A stretch of DNA of 64,000 nt from Anaspis maculata (taxonomy: Eukaryota; Arthropoda; Insecta; Coleoptera; Scraptiidae): positions 20,546,892 to 20,610,891 of the forward strand of contig OX421964.1 in assembly GCA_949128115.1 (NCBI GenBank). Direction: 5' to 3'. Of the stretch, positions 48,991 through 61,810 are shown one piece after another. How positions within the stretch are numbered: position 1 is the first letter of the stretch; each line of letters starts with the position of its first letter. The notes under the pieces are model-generated. The model searched no databases, was not told where the DNA came from, and saw nothing but the letters and a program-made list of their open reading frames with translations. The position numbers and the translations under genes are program-made.

Positions 48991-51044
48991 TAGCCCAGGC
49001 ATTTTAGATCAAAATTGACCAAAACCTGGAAAAAAATAACGTAAGTCTGAAAATTGGTAGAACGCTTTCACTTCAATCCCTTAACCACATACTGAAAGTC
49101 CTAAAAAATCCTATGTCCGCTTCATTGGTTTTTGGAGGCAAAAAGGTGTAAGTGACAATAGTTTAGAAACTATCTATTGGAATACGCGATGAAGCTTCGA
49201 TACAGCTGAAAATTGCTGAAAATGGTCTCCTTGGCCCGTTGAACAACATATTGAAAGTCCTAAAAAATCCTATATTCGCTTCATCGTTTTTCAGCGGCAA
49301 AAAGGTATAAGTGACATTGCTTTGCAAACTAATAATTAAATCTCGCGTTGAAGTTTCAATACAGCTGAAAATGCTCTCGTCGGCCAGTTTAACAACATGT
49401 TGAAAGTCCTAAGAAATTCTATATCCGCTTCATAATTTTTTTTCAGCGGCAAAAAGGTATAAGTGATATTGTTTCAAAAACTATTCAAATAAACACGCGG
49501 TCAAGTTTTAATACTGCTGAAAATTGCCAAAAATGGTCTTCTCGGTCAGCTCAACAACATATTGAGATTCCTAAGGAATACTATGTCCACTTCTTCGGTT
49601 TTTGGCAGCAAAAAGGTTCAAGTGACATTATTTTGGGAACTATTTATTAAAACATGAGTTGAAGTTTCAGCACAGCCGCAAGTAGCTAGAAAATAGTATC
49701 CGTTGTTAGTTGAATAACACACTAAAAGTCCTGAGAAATCCCATGCCCGCTTCATGTTTTTTGGCGGCAAAAATGTATAGGTGACATTATATTCCAAACT
49801 ATTTTTTGAAATATGGGTTAAAGTTTCAGTACAGCTGGAAATTGCTGGAGATGGTCTTCTTTGTTAGTTGACTGTACGGGTAGACTATTTTCAGCAATTT
49901 TCAACCGTATTGCAGCTTCAACACATATTTTAAACAATAGTTTCAAAAAATGATCTTATACCTTTTTGCCGCCGAAAGACGATGAAGCGGACATCGGATT
50001 TTTTGGGACTTTCAGTATGTTGTTTACATGATCAAGGAAACCAGTTCTAGCAATTTCCAGATGAATTGGAACTTCAATTTGCCTATTTCAATGAATAATA
50101 GTTTTCAAAGCAATGTCACTTATACCTTTTTTCCGCCAAAAAAACAATGAAGCGAACAGGGATTTTCCTAGTATTTTTAGTGTGTTGTTCAACTGACCTA
50201 GGAGACCATGTTCAGCAACTTTTAGCTGTATCGAAACTTCAACCCGTATTTTAATAAATAATAGCAAAAGAAAATTTCACTTATACCTTTCTGCCGCCAG
50301 AAACTTATGAATCGGGGAGAAGATTTTTCAGGACTTTCAATATGTTGCTCAACTAATCAAGGAGACCAGTTTCAACAATTTTCAGCTGTATCGAAACTTG
50401 ACCGCCTGTTTGAACAGTTTCCAAATCAATGTCACTTACACCTTCTTGCCGCCAAAAAACAATGAAGCGGACATAGGATTTCTTAGGACTTTCAGTATGC
50501 TGCTTAACTGACCGAAAAGACTTCATATTTTTACCTGTATCAAAACTTGAACCCGTATTTTATTGGATAGTAACAAAAAAAATGTCACTTATACCTTTCT
50601 GCCGCCAAAAAACAATGAAACGGAAATAGGATTTTTGGGGACTTCTAGTATGTTGTTCCTCAAAGGAGACCAATTTTAGCAATTTTCAGCTGTACTAAAA
50701 CTCCAACCCGTGTTTTGATAAATAGTTTCCAAAATAATGTCATTTGAACCTTTTCGCCGCCAAAAACCAATGAAGCGGAGAGAGGAGGATTAGACTTTCA
50801 ATATGTTGTTCAACTGACCAAGAAGATCATTTTCGGAAGTTTTCAGCTGTATTGAAACTTCAACGCGTATTTTAATAAAAAGTTTCTAAACACTCACACC
50901 TTTTTGCCGCCAAAAACCGATGAAGCGGACATAGGATTTTTTAGGACTTTCAGTATGTGGTTGAGGGGTTAAAATGGAAGCGTTCCACCAATTTTCAGAC
51001 TTACGTTATTTTTTTCCAGGTCAAAATCTAAAATGCCTGGGCTA
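48991..51044. mobile_element. 2.05 kb palindromic element built of inverted tandem arrays
   Basis: The ends are TAGCCCAGGCATTTTAG and its exact reverse complement, followed inward by matching arms. The interior is a 150-165 bp unit (core: TCCGCTTCAT, then TTTGGCGGCAAAAAGGTATA) repeated about five times forward (49110-49870) and seven times inverted (49960-50930). TTA flanks both ends (48988-48990, 51045-51047); alternatively TA is the duplication and GCCCAGGC the true terminus. No coding capacity. Confidence 0.8.
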
Positions 51045-51379
51045 TTAGTACTGGGGCATCTACTATCATGCGGTGATACCCCGAGAAGAGGGATGAAACG
51101 AAAAAGCCATCGAAAGAAACCCACACTTAATATCCCCCATTGGTTCGTTCCAAACATAAAATCGTCGTTGTTATATTCAGTAAAAACCCATATAGAAAAT
51201 ATCCTGTTAATAACCACAGTAGTTGATGCTGGTAAAAAAAAAACAACAAAAATATGAATTTAAATTAAGCCGAGTATAGTGAGTAGATCACGCCCAAAAT
51301 TATGCCCAATAGGAAAGAAAACCTATCTACAAATTTCATTCCGATATTTTTTGTCGCAAGAGTTAAGGTGTGTGTGTCA

Positions 51380-51763
51380 CTCAAATTGAGGAGCGGTTAT
51401 GATGAAATTTTTTTTGACTTTCCAAATCTGCTAACACGTTTTCAGAAAAGCAGTCAAAAATTTACATTTTCGCCAAATAATGGGGAGGGGGGAGGCAGAT
51501 TTGACCTTAGTCCTGGATTTTGATTTGTTCCGTTTCGGTATTTTGGAAAGTTTCAACATAGAAATATCCCTGCTCAATTTCAACCGAATATCTCAAAAAA
51601 TTCCAAAAATCTGGCTCATCAGAGTTTTGTACCAAACACACAAAAAAAAGCTCCCTGTATCTTCGTATTCAAAATTCACCTATGGATTTTGACTCGCCTT
51701 GAAATGCCATAAATCCCGCCAGTGATTTATGTACATATATGAGGTCACTCATGAATCACCCTG
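51380..51763. repeat. Half copy of the 3660-4831 palindrome family
   Basis: Blocks AGAAAAGCAGTCA, AAATATCCCTGCTCAATTTC and GAGGTCACTCATGAATCACC run to the terminus CACCCTG at 51763. One arm only, strongly diverged. Confidence 0.7.
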
Positions 51764-51772
51764 TATATCATA

Positions 51773-52150
51773 CAGGGTGGCCCAACGGAAGCAGAACAGA
51801 GGGGTTTTTGGGCATTTCACCTTATTTTTCTGAAAAAAACTCGGACAGGTCGATTTTTATACCAAGGAGAACATCTGAAACATACATTGGCGAATTTCTA
51901 TCTTCAGCCCCCTCATCACCACCCACCCCAACTTCGAAGTTTCAAATGACACCACTCACCTTGCGATACATCAAATTAAAGAGAATTAAATTCTCTTTCT
52001 GAATAAAATATTTCTATGACTCCCAACCCTACCCCCCTTCTTCCTCAAATTGTTTAAGTTTCCAATGTTATATTCCTGACCTTCAATTCTCTTCAGTACA
52101 GTCAACGTAATCCTGCACAGCATCGAGGGAGAAAATTTTCTCCCTAGCAT
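51773..52150. repeat. Half copy of the 2145-3590 foldback family
   Basis: CAGGGTGGCCCAACGGAAGC, then ACATACATTGGCG, GATACATCAAATTAAAGAGA and CAGCATCGAGGGAGAAAAT parallel 2367-2750. Its CAGGGTG end lies nine bases from the previous copy's end. Confidence 0.7.
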
Positions 52151-52304
52151 ATACAATTGCCACAACGATTCAATTGATCATAATAAATTGTTTTCAGTTG
52201 TTTTTAGCGCACTTTTCCAAACGGGAAGGCGCTTTTGTCCTCGCTTTGTCCGTCCGTCACAGCATCTAGTCCTAGAAGAAAAGGTTTTTGCGAAAAAATT
52301 TTAA

Positions 52305-53020
52305 TCCATTGGGTAGCTCATGACCTTGTATCTCGAACCAAGAAAAATCTGGACGAAATAAGAATAAACAATGACAATAATAACAATTTAGTGTGACGCG
52401 GCATCGCCGTTGAATGCTGCATTTCAGAAGCCGGCCTGATCTCGAAAGCTATCACATGCGAGGAAGTACCCGATCTTATCATTTTACCATAATACATATG
52501 CGGAGTTATATTTAGAGGATGATTTGAACTTCATTTTAATGAAAATTTCACATCGGTGCGAGGTGCAGGCCAATAGTTATTAATTTTTGAAAATGACTCC
52601 GAAACTATGGCTCGGCCGCAAATGATTTATTCGTTGCTTGCTGGTGCTTGATATCCTTTCCTCCGAACAAAACGAAATTAAATACAGAAAATATTTCAAC
52701 TCGAATGGGTAGCTCATGGCCTTGGTACGCGAATCAAGAAAAATTTTGCCGAATATCATGAACAATTACAAAAAAAACATTTTGGTGTAGGGCGGCTTCG
52801 CCGATCAAGTGCTGGCATTCGCGGTAAGATGTAGAAAGTTGCGATATGCAGACAACTACAATTTCTTAATGAAATACATCACTGCATGTACGGCATTATA
52901 TTTGGAGAACAATTTGAACTTTCTTTTGACAAGAACTCCACTTCGATCCGACCGTCGCGTCGGGTCAATTGTTATCAATTTTTGAAAACGACCGCAAAGC
53001 CACGGCTCGGCGCATACACG
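52305..53020. repeat. Tandem duplication, 396-bp unit
   Basis: GGGTAGCTCATG at 52311 recurs at 52707. Both units share GAACAATTTGAACTT-like, GTTATYAATTTTTGAAAA and CGGCTTCGCCG-like words. Preceded by TTTGTCCGTCCGTC and followed by a TGTC run. Confidence 0.75.
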
Positions 53021-53332
53021 ACCCCCACAACTTTAAAATCAGTCGTGCCGAAATAGTATTTGACCATTTTGAAATAGCCAATACTAGGTACCTGAAGGAT
53101 AATGGCACTCAAATTACGAAACATGTTCGCTCAATAACAAAAAAAAGTAGGTAGGTATCACTAAAAATCATGTGACAGGCTACCATTTTTTCGGTTTTTC
53201 GATAAAAAAAGAAATGTTTCAATTCAAAGGTGAACCCGATATTCGTGTTCAGGAGGTCTAAATCAGTCGAAGAACATTTTTTTACATTTGTTACTGAACA
53301 TAAGTAACAGAATGACGCTTATGTGGCCGGTT

Positions 53333-53376
53333 TGTCTGTCTGTCTGTCTGTCTGTCTGCCTGTCTGTCTGTCTGTC
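53333..53376. repeat. (TGTC)n microsatellite
   Basis: About ten TGTC units with one TGCC variant. Confidence 0.95.
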
Positions 53377-53660
53377 CGAGTCCGTGCAGAAATTAAGACG
53401 CTGTACTCCTTCTCGAGAATTGAAACAAGAGTCTTGGAACTTTTTTCCGAATCATAGCTGATGTCCCCAAGGGTGACCAATGAGCACTATTTTTGTTATC
53501 CATACATCGTCATCATTATTCTCAAAAAACAGAGATCTCCTGTGCACTTCGATGAAGTTGAACTTCTCCTCGGGAAATAAAGCTACAGCCCTTGAAGATT
53601 GAACTTTATCCGGTGGATAGCTTAGATCCTCAAGGACCAAATAGGCAGGTTGGCTTTCAT

Positions 53661-54050
53661 GATTCGGCCGCCATCTTGGCTGCCATATTGAAATTTCTTA
53701 TTAGTGGAACGATTGTCATGAAACTTGAAACTTACCCTTGTCTAGTACGATCATTCTTATTTTCAAGCCAAATTTCATGATTGCCCCACCATCTTAACCG
53801 CCATATTGAAATCTCTTATAAGTGGAAGGATTTTCATGAAACTTGAGAGTTACGCTTGTCTCGTACGATCATTCCTATTTTCAAGCTGAGTTTCATAATT
53901 CTGCCGCCATCTTGGTCGCCATATTGAAATCTCTTGTTAGTGGAACGATTTTCATGAAACTTGGAACTTACCCTTGTCTAGTACGATCATTTTGATTTTC
54001 AAGCCGAATTTCATGATTCTGTCGAAATTTTGGCCGCCATATTGGATTTT
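53661..54050. repeat. 118-bp tandem array, 3.3 copies
   Basis: Units start at 53661, 53779, 53897 and 54015. Each contains GCCATATTGAAAT, AGTGGAA, TTTTCATGAAACTTG and AGTACGATCATT, except the truncated last. Confidence 0.9.
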
Positions 54051-54199
54051 TTTGCCCAACACGGTAGAACCCTAATCACTTAACATCTTGCGTTCACTAA
54101 TCCTCCAAAAAAGAAGTGCGCTACTGAGCCTCATGCTCATGAGGCGTATTCGCTTGTTGATTTATACTTCCATTTGAGCGGATCTTGAAAACGAGCCAA

Positions 54200-54600
54200 A
54201 ATAAATAAGCCCCCAATCGATTACGGTATTTGCTGGAGACTCGACCGGGAGATAAGCTACAAACTCTCACAATTGGCGGAGGAGCCGTTAAGTAGTTTGC
54301 CAAATCCCATAAGCGAAGCTGTGGAACTCTTCTTTAGAGCTCTCCCAAAGGTGAGTTTCATTCAGCCTTATTTAGCCCTAATTTTTCAGTCGTAAGCGTA
54401 GCATAATCGTACACGATATTCGCTGAATAAGTCACAAACGCGGAGCGTCCGACTTCACTAGGGGATAAACCATACAAACCCTTGCAATTAGCGGAGGAGC
54501 CGTTCGATGGTTCGCCGAATTCATAAGCTAAGCTGCAGAAACTGACCTCTTTTTAAGGTGGGTTCAGTTAACATTATTTAGGGCCGGTCTTTTCACCTCT
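54200..54600. repeat. Diverged tandem duplication, about 220-bp unit
   Basis: GCGGAGGAGCCGTT occurs near 54276 and 54494, followed in both by TTTGCC/TTCGCC, CATAAGC and AAGCTG. Confidence 0.7.
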
Positions 54601-55265
54601 AGTTGAGTTTAACCTTCAGTCGTAACAGTTCAGCCGGCGGTTACCAATACTTTCAAAAGTCAAAACTTGTACAACTTCAATCTTTGGACCGACCATTAAA
54701 CATTTTTCGGCACCACATTGACACCCCACGCGCCAAGTAGAACCACATTCTATCAACTCCCCCCCAATAAATCTAGAATCAAGAATACAAGGTGTCCCAT
54801 GGAATATTTTGTTCATGCGACACCCTGTACATTTCATTTGCAATCGATGGTGTTTTTTATTCATAATATAAATTCACATCGATGTTTATATAGGGTGTGT
54901 TCTACTTTCTTTGATGGTGGAGGATCGAAAAATAAGTGGACTTCCTCGAAAAAATTCATACCGAAAACGCATTATAACTATCGATTTTTGTCATATTTGT
55001 AAAATTCGTACTTTCTCATCTTTTATTTATTTTTTCCAATTTTCCTATGTTTTTTTCCAATTTTCCAATGTTTTTTTTTTTTGCAAAAGTAGGTAGGTAC
55101 CTATTTTCCGATGCTCTACCATCCCCTTAAACAGTGACTGAAAAAAAAAAATGAAAAAAAACCCTGTATCTTAGTATCCAGAATAAAAAAAAAACTACAC
55201 CGTTTAGATTCAAAATATACCGAGTGTTACATGAACAAAAAGTTTTTTGCGACACACTGTATATT
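54600..55265. repeat. Cluster of CAGGGTG-family fragments
   Basis: CACCCTGTA at about 54827, AGGGTGTGTTC at 54893, ACCCTGTATCTTAGTAT at 55163 and CACTGTATATTACTTA near 55255 are degenerate members in both orientations, with long A and T runs. Confidence 0.5.
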
Positions 55266-55577
55266 ACTTATAGCATTGTATAATTATTACTAGTAGGTCA
55301 GCCTCGAATTTGGGATTTTGTCACTAGATGTCGCCTAGAGCAATTAGCTCGCAAGAAATCATCAGCGCATATGAGAAAAATTCAAATTTCTGTACCAAAC
55401 CATCAACATCTATCAGTAAGTTGGGCGCCACGTTGAAATTTGAAGACAGCGTGATTTATAACTAATTTGAGCGACCAAACGACAAATGCTGAACACGCCA
55501 CCTGCCCGTGCTTTCCGAAAATTGCACAATTTGAACGGCGGCTGGCCTACTAGGAGTAGTTATACAATGCTTATAGG
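55266..55577. mobile_element. 312-bp MITE with ~38-bp inverted ends
   Basis: TATAGCATTGTATAATTATT, then ACTAGTAGGTCAGCC at the left; GGCTGGCCTACTAGGAGT, then AGTTATACAATGCTTATAGG at the right. Confidence 0.75.
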
Positions 55578-55806
55578 TTGTGAAAAATTATAGCTACCAA
55601 TTTTGAAACCTACGGAAAAAGTATTCGAAAAAACTGTTTCCTCTCCCAGATTATTCCAAAGGGAAAAATATCTCCACGAAACTGCACGCACACATATGCC
55701 CCCATACTATCTAGTTTCACTACTTTGAAAGAATTCAATGAATTGCTTGCGGTAAAATTATGAGGAAAGAGTATCAACAAAATATCAAATATTGAAACAT
55801 TTTTGT

Positions 55807-56460
55807 CAGGGCCCCTCAACTGAAACCCTCTGGGGCCAAAGGCACCCGAAATTAGGCAAGAACCAATTTCACCTGGTTTCAGGCAACTCTTTCTCTTGCT
55901 ACATCAATGCACTGCGGGTTGCATACAACTCTCAGGAAGTTTCCCGCACAGTTTCAAGAATAGCGGTCAGGCCATCAGGGACCAGGCAGGAACATGACAG
56001 AAGCCTTGTTCGGTGTTGCCACATGAACAAAAGTTCATTTGAACAGTTATTCCAATGAAGTCATATCCAAATTTTAAACTTTTACCTAGTATGTACATTG
56101 TGCAACTTTCCCAACTAGATTAGCACAGGAAAAATATTGCAAAACAATTAGATTGACTGTCTGGGTTGACAGTAGTTGTAATACAAGTCATTATTGATGA
56201 CAACGGCCATGCCTAATATGACAACATCGCAATTGATCGCCTTTGGGAAGTGAGCGTCGAACCCCTATTATTTTCGTTATTTTGTTGAAAAAAACAATAC
56301 AAATTAGACATTTGGTTTTATTCTGGGTTGTTCTTCACATTTTTACTATTTTTCTTTCTATCTGTCTGGATACCTTGTCACTAAATAGCTTGGTGTTCCA
56401 TAGAGAAGTCGATATTTCTCTTGATGTTTGGAATTTGACGCTAAGACGCAATATTGGTGA
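55807..56460. repeat. Dispersed repeat, copy 2
   Basis: Same order and orientation of blocks as 13025-13600, somewhat longer. No conserved open frame is shared by the copies, so this is non-coding or a dead element. Confidence 0.75.
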
Positions 56461-59400
56461 AGGCGCCGTGTGTTGTGTGTCTAGGGCTTTTTCGGTGTAT
56501 TGGCGAAATTGCTGGACTGTTTTACCATTGTACTTTTACCCTGTTCGCCTGTTCAATGAAATCGTAATCGATTTCCATCATACATCCTAAACACGATTGG
56601 TTGAATTTGCAACAGCATCACAATAACGGATGGGTCATATATCCAAGAACCACCTACACAGTACACAGTGTGTATCGCATTATCCGACACTTTTCTGTCT
56701 TTACGATTGAGGTGAACCAAGGCTTTTGTTGATAAACATACCTATAATTATCATACACTGATTATTGGAAGATTGCTTGCTGCTGTCCAAATTTTTTCAA
56801 TATTCACAGGTAGGTGTCCTTCTATGTATGTGTAGGTACTGTTAAGGTGTACCTCTACCGCGTAGTTATTATAATGCTCACCTCTACAACCTTTACCGCT
56901 ATACCCCTACCTAGGTGTAAATCGCGTTTGCTTCTATCAATAAGGAACCATCTTAATAACAAAACAGACCGCATGGGGGTCAAATAATGACTGCTAATAA
57001 GCGTGCCCACCTGAATTCGGAACAAAATTTGGCATAGGTTCAATGGTAGAAGATGAAAATAGGAAGCCCCGTGGTATAGATATGGGACCCGTTTACCTGC
57101 GACACATCTCCCTATCTCTATTGCATATTATCTACGTACATACACACAATTATTGTGTCTCACGTTTGTGGCACAGGGTACAAAATTGTTTTCCAATCCT
57201 ATAATAAAAACCCAATTTCTCTTCTGTAGGGATCCTTCGTTAAAAATCATTGCTCACGTCGCTGGAAACTGCTAGAAAAGTATTCTTTTCCACCAGCTGT
57301 GATTAGCTGTGATCTAGCACTAGCACTAATCTGTGATCGCACTAGCACGGTATCACTGATTAGCACTAACCTAGGTATCGCAGCTTTTGGTATTTTCCAT
57401 GAACAATCTGAATCTAATATCAATTTGGGAAATGACTTTTTTTTGTTCCCCAAGGCTATTGAAGGCTTTCGACATAAGCAATAAATCGCATCATGACTCT
57501 GAAATTCAGATAATACTAGATTTTATTCACATGAAGAAATGCAAATTTGAAAACGACAGTTCAAAGGAATATATTATTGAAGATGCTGGATCTATTTGAT
57601 GGGCTTAATACACCCGGGATATATTTTTCAAAGTATCATTCGAAAGTAGGACCGGATATCCTGTACGTAACTAATTTTCACCTGATGGTCGCCTGTGCGC
57701 TTTTGTTTGGAAAATTCGGAAGATCCGTGAAATTGCATGTTATGAACATTACGGACTCCTATGGAACAATGTCGGTTGTTGCCACATTGTTTTGCAAAAT
57801 TCGGACAACGAGAAAAGAACGCCAAAAAAATACAAAGGCTAGTCAAAACAGTTGCTCTTTTTTCTGAGAAAGTGACATCCAGTTCTAATCCACCACAGTG
57901 TTTTTACATGTGAAGTGAAATGCTATTGTTTTATTTGTTTTCTTACTGCCATGACCAATTCCGGGACGACGGGAGGGCATTGTTCATGTTTCTTCCAAGT
58001 ATTGTTGAAAGAAATGGTCTTACCGTGGGTTCCACCAAAATATTTAACCAGCTGATAGCTAACTCGAGATTTATTTTGATGGATTCTGGCCAAATGATCA
58101 ATGTAAATTCAGCTTTCACGCTGAGTAATTACCTAAAGGGTGGTATACTTGCGATTTAACGTATTTTCCAAAATGAATCTACCAACATTGACCAGAAAAG
58201 AATCCGTTTAATCTCGGTTCAGCTTAAACCGCTCTTAAATTTTTTGGTGGAACCCGTGGTTATTCATTAAAATAAGGTTTCATTGGAACGTTCGGAATTC
58301 TTTCGAATAACACTCACCAGAAAACTCGATTGGCAAATGCAAATGGAAGAGAATGAACCTGTGAATGCATTGTGAAATGGTATGTATTTGCGCCTGACTA
58401 GTTTTTTGTAAGAATAGCCATTGGAAAATGAGTCTGGTAGATTTTTCGAAGCAGAAATAGAAAATTATTGCCCTTACTTTTTTCTACCCTACAAATTGGT
58501 CACATGATAGCATGATACTCTATGGGTGCTACATTCCCACGAAAAAACATGTCTTGTCTGTTTTTTTGTAAACACCAGGGCCTCACCAGGCTCTTCGATA
58601 TTTGAAATTGCGCGCTCAATTCAGTATGCTCCGAAAACTCTCAAAAATTTGAGGTACTTACTAATTTGTATCGTTCTAATCAATCCTAATCACTTTGCAC
58701 TCTCTGTTGTTATGAATCTTACAAATTTTCTCAAGACTGCTGAAATAAGAACTTTTTGTTTTCAAAATCAGTTTCTTAGAGATCAGCCAGATTGTCTTCT
58801 TTATTCAATTTTAGTATACGATTTGCTGTAGTAGAACAATTTTCAATAATGGGAAAAAATGAGGAAGGCATTTAAATTGTTTTTGAGGCATTTTCCGTTT
58901 TAACCTATTGGAAAACACCCTATTGACTGTAAGAAAAGTAGTACAGAAAAAACAGCCCCCTAGACTATTACGGCAGCCTCCGCTCGTGGTCCATACGCAG
59001 AAACAACTGTATCAAATACGAGCTCGCCCGGCTTGAGGCGCCAGAGAGGGCAATAGCAAAGAAAGCAGGGGGCACATGCCCTCAGCCCCCCGGGGGTAGG
59101 CATCCGCGGGAGTATCAGAAAAGGTTATTATAACTGGACCAGATTTTTGAGGAAAGCCATCGGAAACGAACACTCAGACAAAAAGCAGTATTTGTGCTCC
59201 GAAAAAACCACGTGGCGCGACCTCGCAACGACCGAGAGAGCTTCTGAAAATGTCACACTACACACGTGGGTTCTCATAAAAATATTGATAAAACTTTGCA
59301 ATAATGATACGTACTCACTCGAAAATTGGAAACTTCTAGGTGTGAAACTGGTGTCTGATAACTAAAGTGCCACTGTCTTAATTATGTACTATATTATGCA

Positions 59401-61470
59401 CCTGTTATCAGATCTTCAAGGACTGAGGGCTTTTCTCAAGGTACCTGGGCTTATAAAGATGGCCATTCTGCATGGAAGGGGGTAGAGGGTGGGCTTTCTC
59501 TTCCCCAACCACAAACAAAGGTCTTGGCTGGTGCTGGTTACGTAACTGAACAGGTTTGCCAGATTTTGCGATTTATCGCCATTTAGGCGATTTGTGAACC
59601 GTCTTTGGCGCTCACTTTTGTGCTTTGGCGTTTGGCTCTGCAACAACGCATTTCAACCCGACGAAGCTTGTGTTTACAAGCGAAACGTTGCGAATTTCAA
59701 ACCGTGTTATACATCTTTGTTCAAAAATGAAAAAAATACACACAAAGTTCTTTCGCTGGCTTAGAAAATTTAAAAAGGGATTGGCGATTGGTTGAGATTG
59801 GAAATTTTACTGAAATTGATTTCAGGAGGATAGCATAATGAATAGCTCTTCTACACAATTTTATTCACCTACTCCTTACCAATAGTACAGGGATTATATA
59901 GAAAAAATAGCGATTTGAGAGAAAAGTAGCTAAAAAGGAATCATTGGAAATTTTCTTGTCTACAAGAAAGGTCATGACATATTCCATCGCCGCGCAGTTC
60001 ACTCATTCTCCGATAAAACACATGGAAAAATAGCCCAGATGGTCGATGCTGAAGACTGCATGAACCTTGAGCTTCATGATGATGGTAGTCCCTGTGAACA
60101 CTATTTTTTTAGGAACTCCAAGTGCTATTGTAAATTTAAACATTTTTGATGATCAATAAAGTCAGTAAATGTGAAACCGATTTCTGCCTGGCATACATCT
60201 TTGAGGATGTTTTACTTTAGCTTTGTATGCGAAAAATCAGTATTGAGTTGAGCTAATTGAGCTGAGATTCATGTATACAAAAACATAATGATTGTGATTG
60301 TCACAGATTGTTGTAATAATGAGATGTTTATTGTTGCCTCTTGTTGAGTTTCTCACATCTAGGTCCATATGGACTCTGTTGAGTGCCTGAAAGTGCTAAA
60401 GCTGAAATCGTAGACGTTTCGAGGTTAAGTTTACACGTGGTTCGTGAATATGTTTACACGTGGTGTCGTAAGTTTCGTGCTCTTTCAGGAAAAAATCGTT
60501 CTGTAGGTTGTTACCCAGGTCTTCCTCAAGCCGTTTATTGATTCTCGTCGCTAAACTGTCATGTGTATTAGAGGCTGTTGCTGGATCTATCTTGTGATCT
60601 CTCATCTCCGATGATCGCAGAACAATGGAACAATTACTACTAAAGCACGTGAGGCGATAAATATCGCGAAATAATTTCTTTTCAGAGCGAAATTTTCAAT
60701 TTTTCTTTCTCAAATTGAGAAAATTATGATTTTCTAGCACTCATAAATAAATAAAATGGCTGAAGTATTGACTGAATATGCAGTTATATCCAATAATATA
60801 GAATTATTATGCAGCTTAATTCGTTTATGGACTATCAATTTTCATGCGGTAAAAACTCAAAATGATAGACTTTAGGCAAAATAAAACCTTGTATCCAAGT
60901 TCCTTCTTGATAAGAAAGTCAAGCTGTCATATCTCGGCCATTTTTTGAGATAGACATTTGACATGTCAAGTTTGATATCAAATTTTGCTGAATTTCATGT
61001 GAGCTCAAATTTTATGATAAAATTCAACAGGTCCTTCAGCCGTTTCTTCGACTTATTCCACAGTCGATCATATTCTATTATTCGTATTAGGTAAAATTGC
61101 ACAGGTAAAGAACACATTCGGAAAGTATTCACTCCGCGGGGGTACTAAGTGAGGGTAACCGCGTCCTTCTGAAGGTTTGCACTTTGCAATGTTCTGGGAT
61201 TGCATTTTAGCTGTGAAGCTCGCGGTTAAGTCCATTGTTGCAGAAAAAGCTCAGATACTCCATTGTTGCAGAAAAAGCTCAGGTACTCAAGGTGGTAAGT
61301 AGGTGTAAGATAGTATTCGGATATCAGATACCTAATAATGACTTTTTGGCTGCCTACTTCCGCGGTTTCGCACTGAAATCATCAGGTATTATCGAGGATT
61401 AGCGTTTATGCTCCTATATTCCCGGATGCACCAGGTAGATCACAATTTGTGGTTATGTTCACTTGGAGCC
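56461..61470. other. Intergenic DNA, little recognised
   Basis: Short GATTAGCACTA repeats lie at 57296-57370. A GC-rich patch at 58975-59110 stands out but shows no domain on either strand. At 59655-59700 a small hairpin word (GAAGCTTGTGTTTACAAGCGA) occurs. ORFs such as 57547-57867 and 60396-60605 have no recognised family. Confidence 0.4.
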
Positions 61471-61499
61471 GAGGGGGCAATCACTTGTGCAATATGTGG

Positions 61500-61730
61500 G
61501 ACAAGCGTGTGTGCAATGCTTGTGCAATGCTTGTGCAATGCTTGTGCAATGCTTGTGCAATGGTGTGCAATGCTTGTGCAATGGTGTGCAATGCTTGTGC
61601 AATGCTTGTGCAATGTTTGTGCAATGTGTGCAATGCGTGTGCAATGCCTGTGCAATGTGTGCAATGTTTGTGCAATGGGTGTGCAATGGGTGTGCAATGT
61701 GTGCAATGCTTGTACAATGAATGTCATATC
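61500..61730. repeat. TGTGCAATGCT minisatellite, left array
   Basis: About twenty copies of an 11-12 bp unit (TGTGCAATGCT, with shorter GTGCAATGT variants). ORFs on both strands across it translate to CNACAMLVQ- or HKHCTSIAQ-type repeats and are not genes. Confidence 0.95.
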
Positions 61731-61810
61731 ACGCATGCGTCGTTGTTTGCTGGGAAGGAAACTAATAAGCCCGAGCCTCACCTCGCCCCCAATAATTCGA
61801 GCAGGCTGTG

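Noticed and set aside
56807..56813. CAGGTAG Zelda-type site (also 61432-61438)
   Set aside because: Several 7-mers of this kind are expected by chance in 64 kb, and these are 10 kb or more from the zelda start with no clustering.
59640..59710. Hammerhead-ribozyme-like core (CCGACGA, a hairpin, then GAAACG)
   Set aside because: The first core box departs from CUGANGA, and neither a stem I nor a correct cleavage-site triplet could be paired. The word may come from a Penelope-type element but is not a supported ribozyme.
61500..61730. CRISPR-like array
   Set aside because: The short units are contiguous with no unique spacers, and the genome is eukaryotic.
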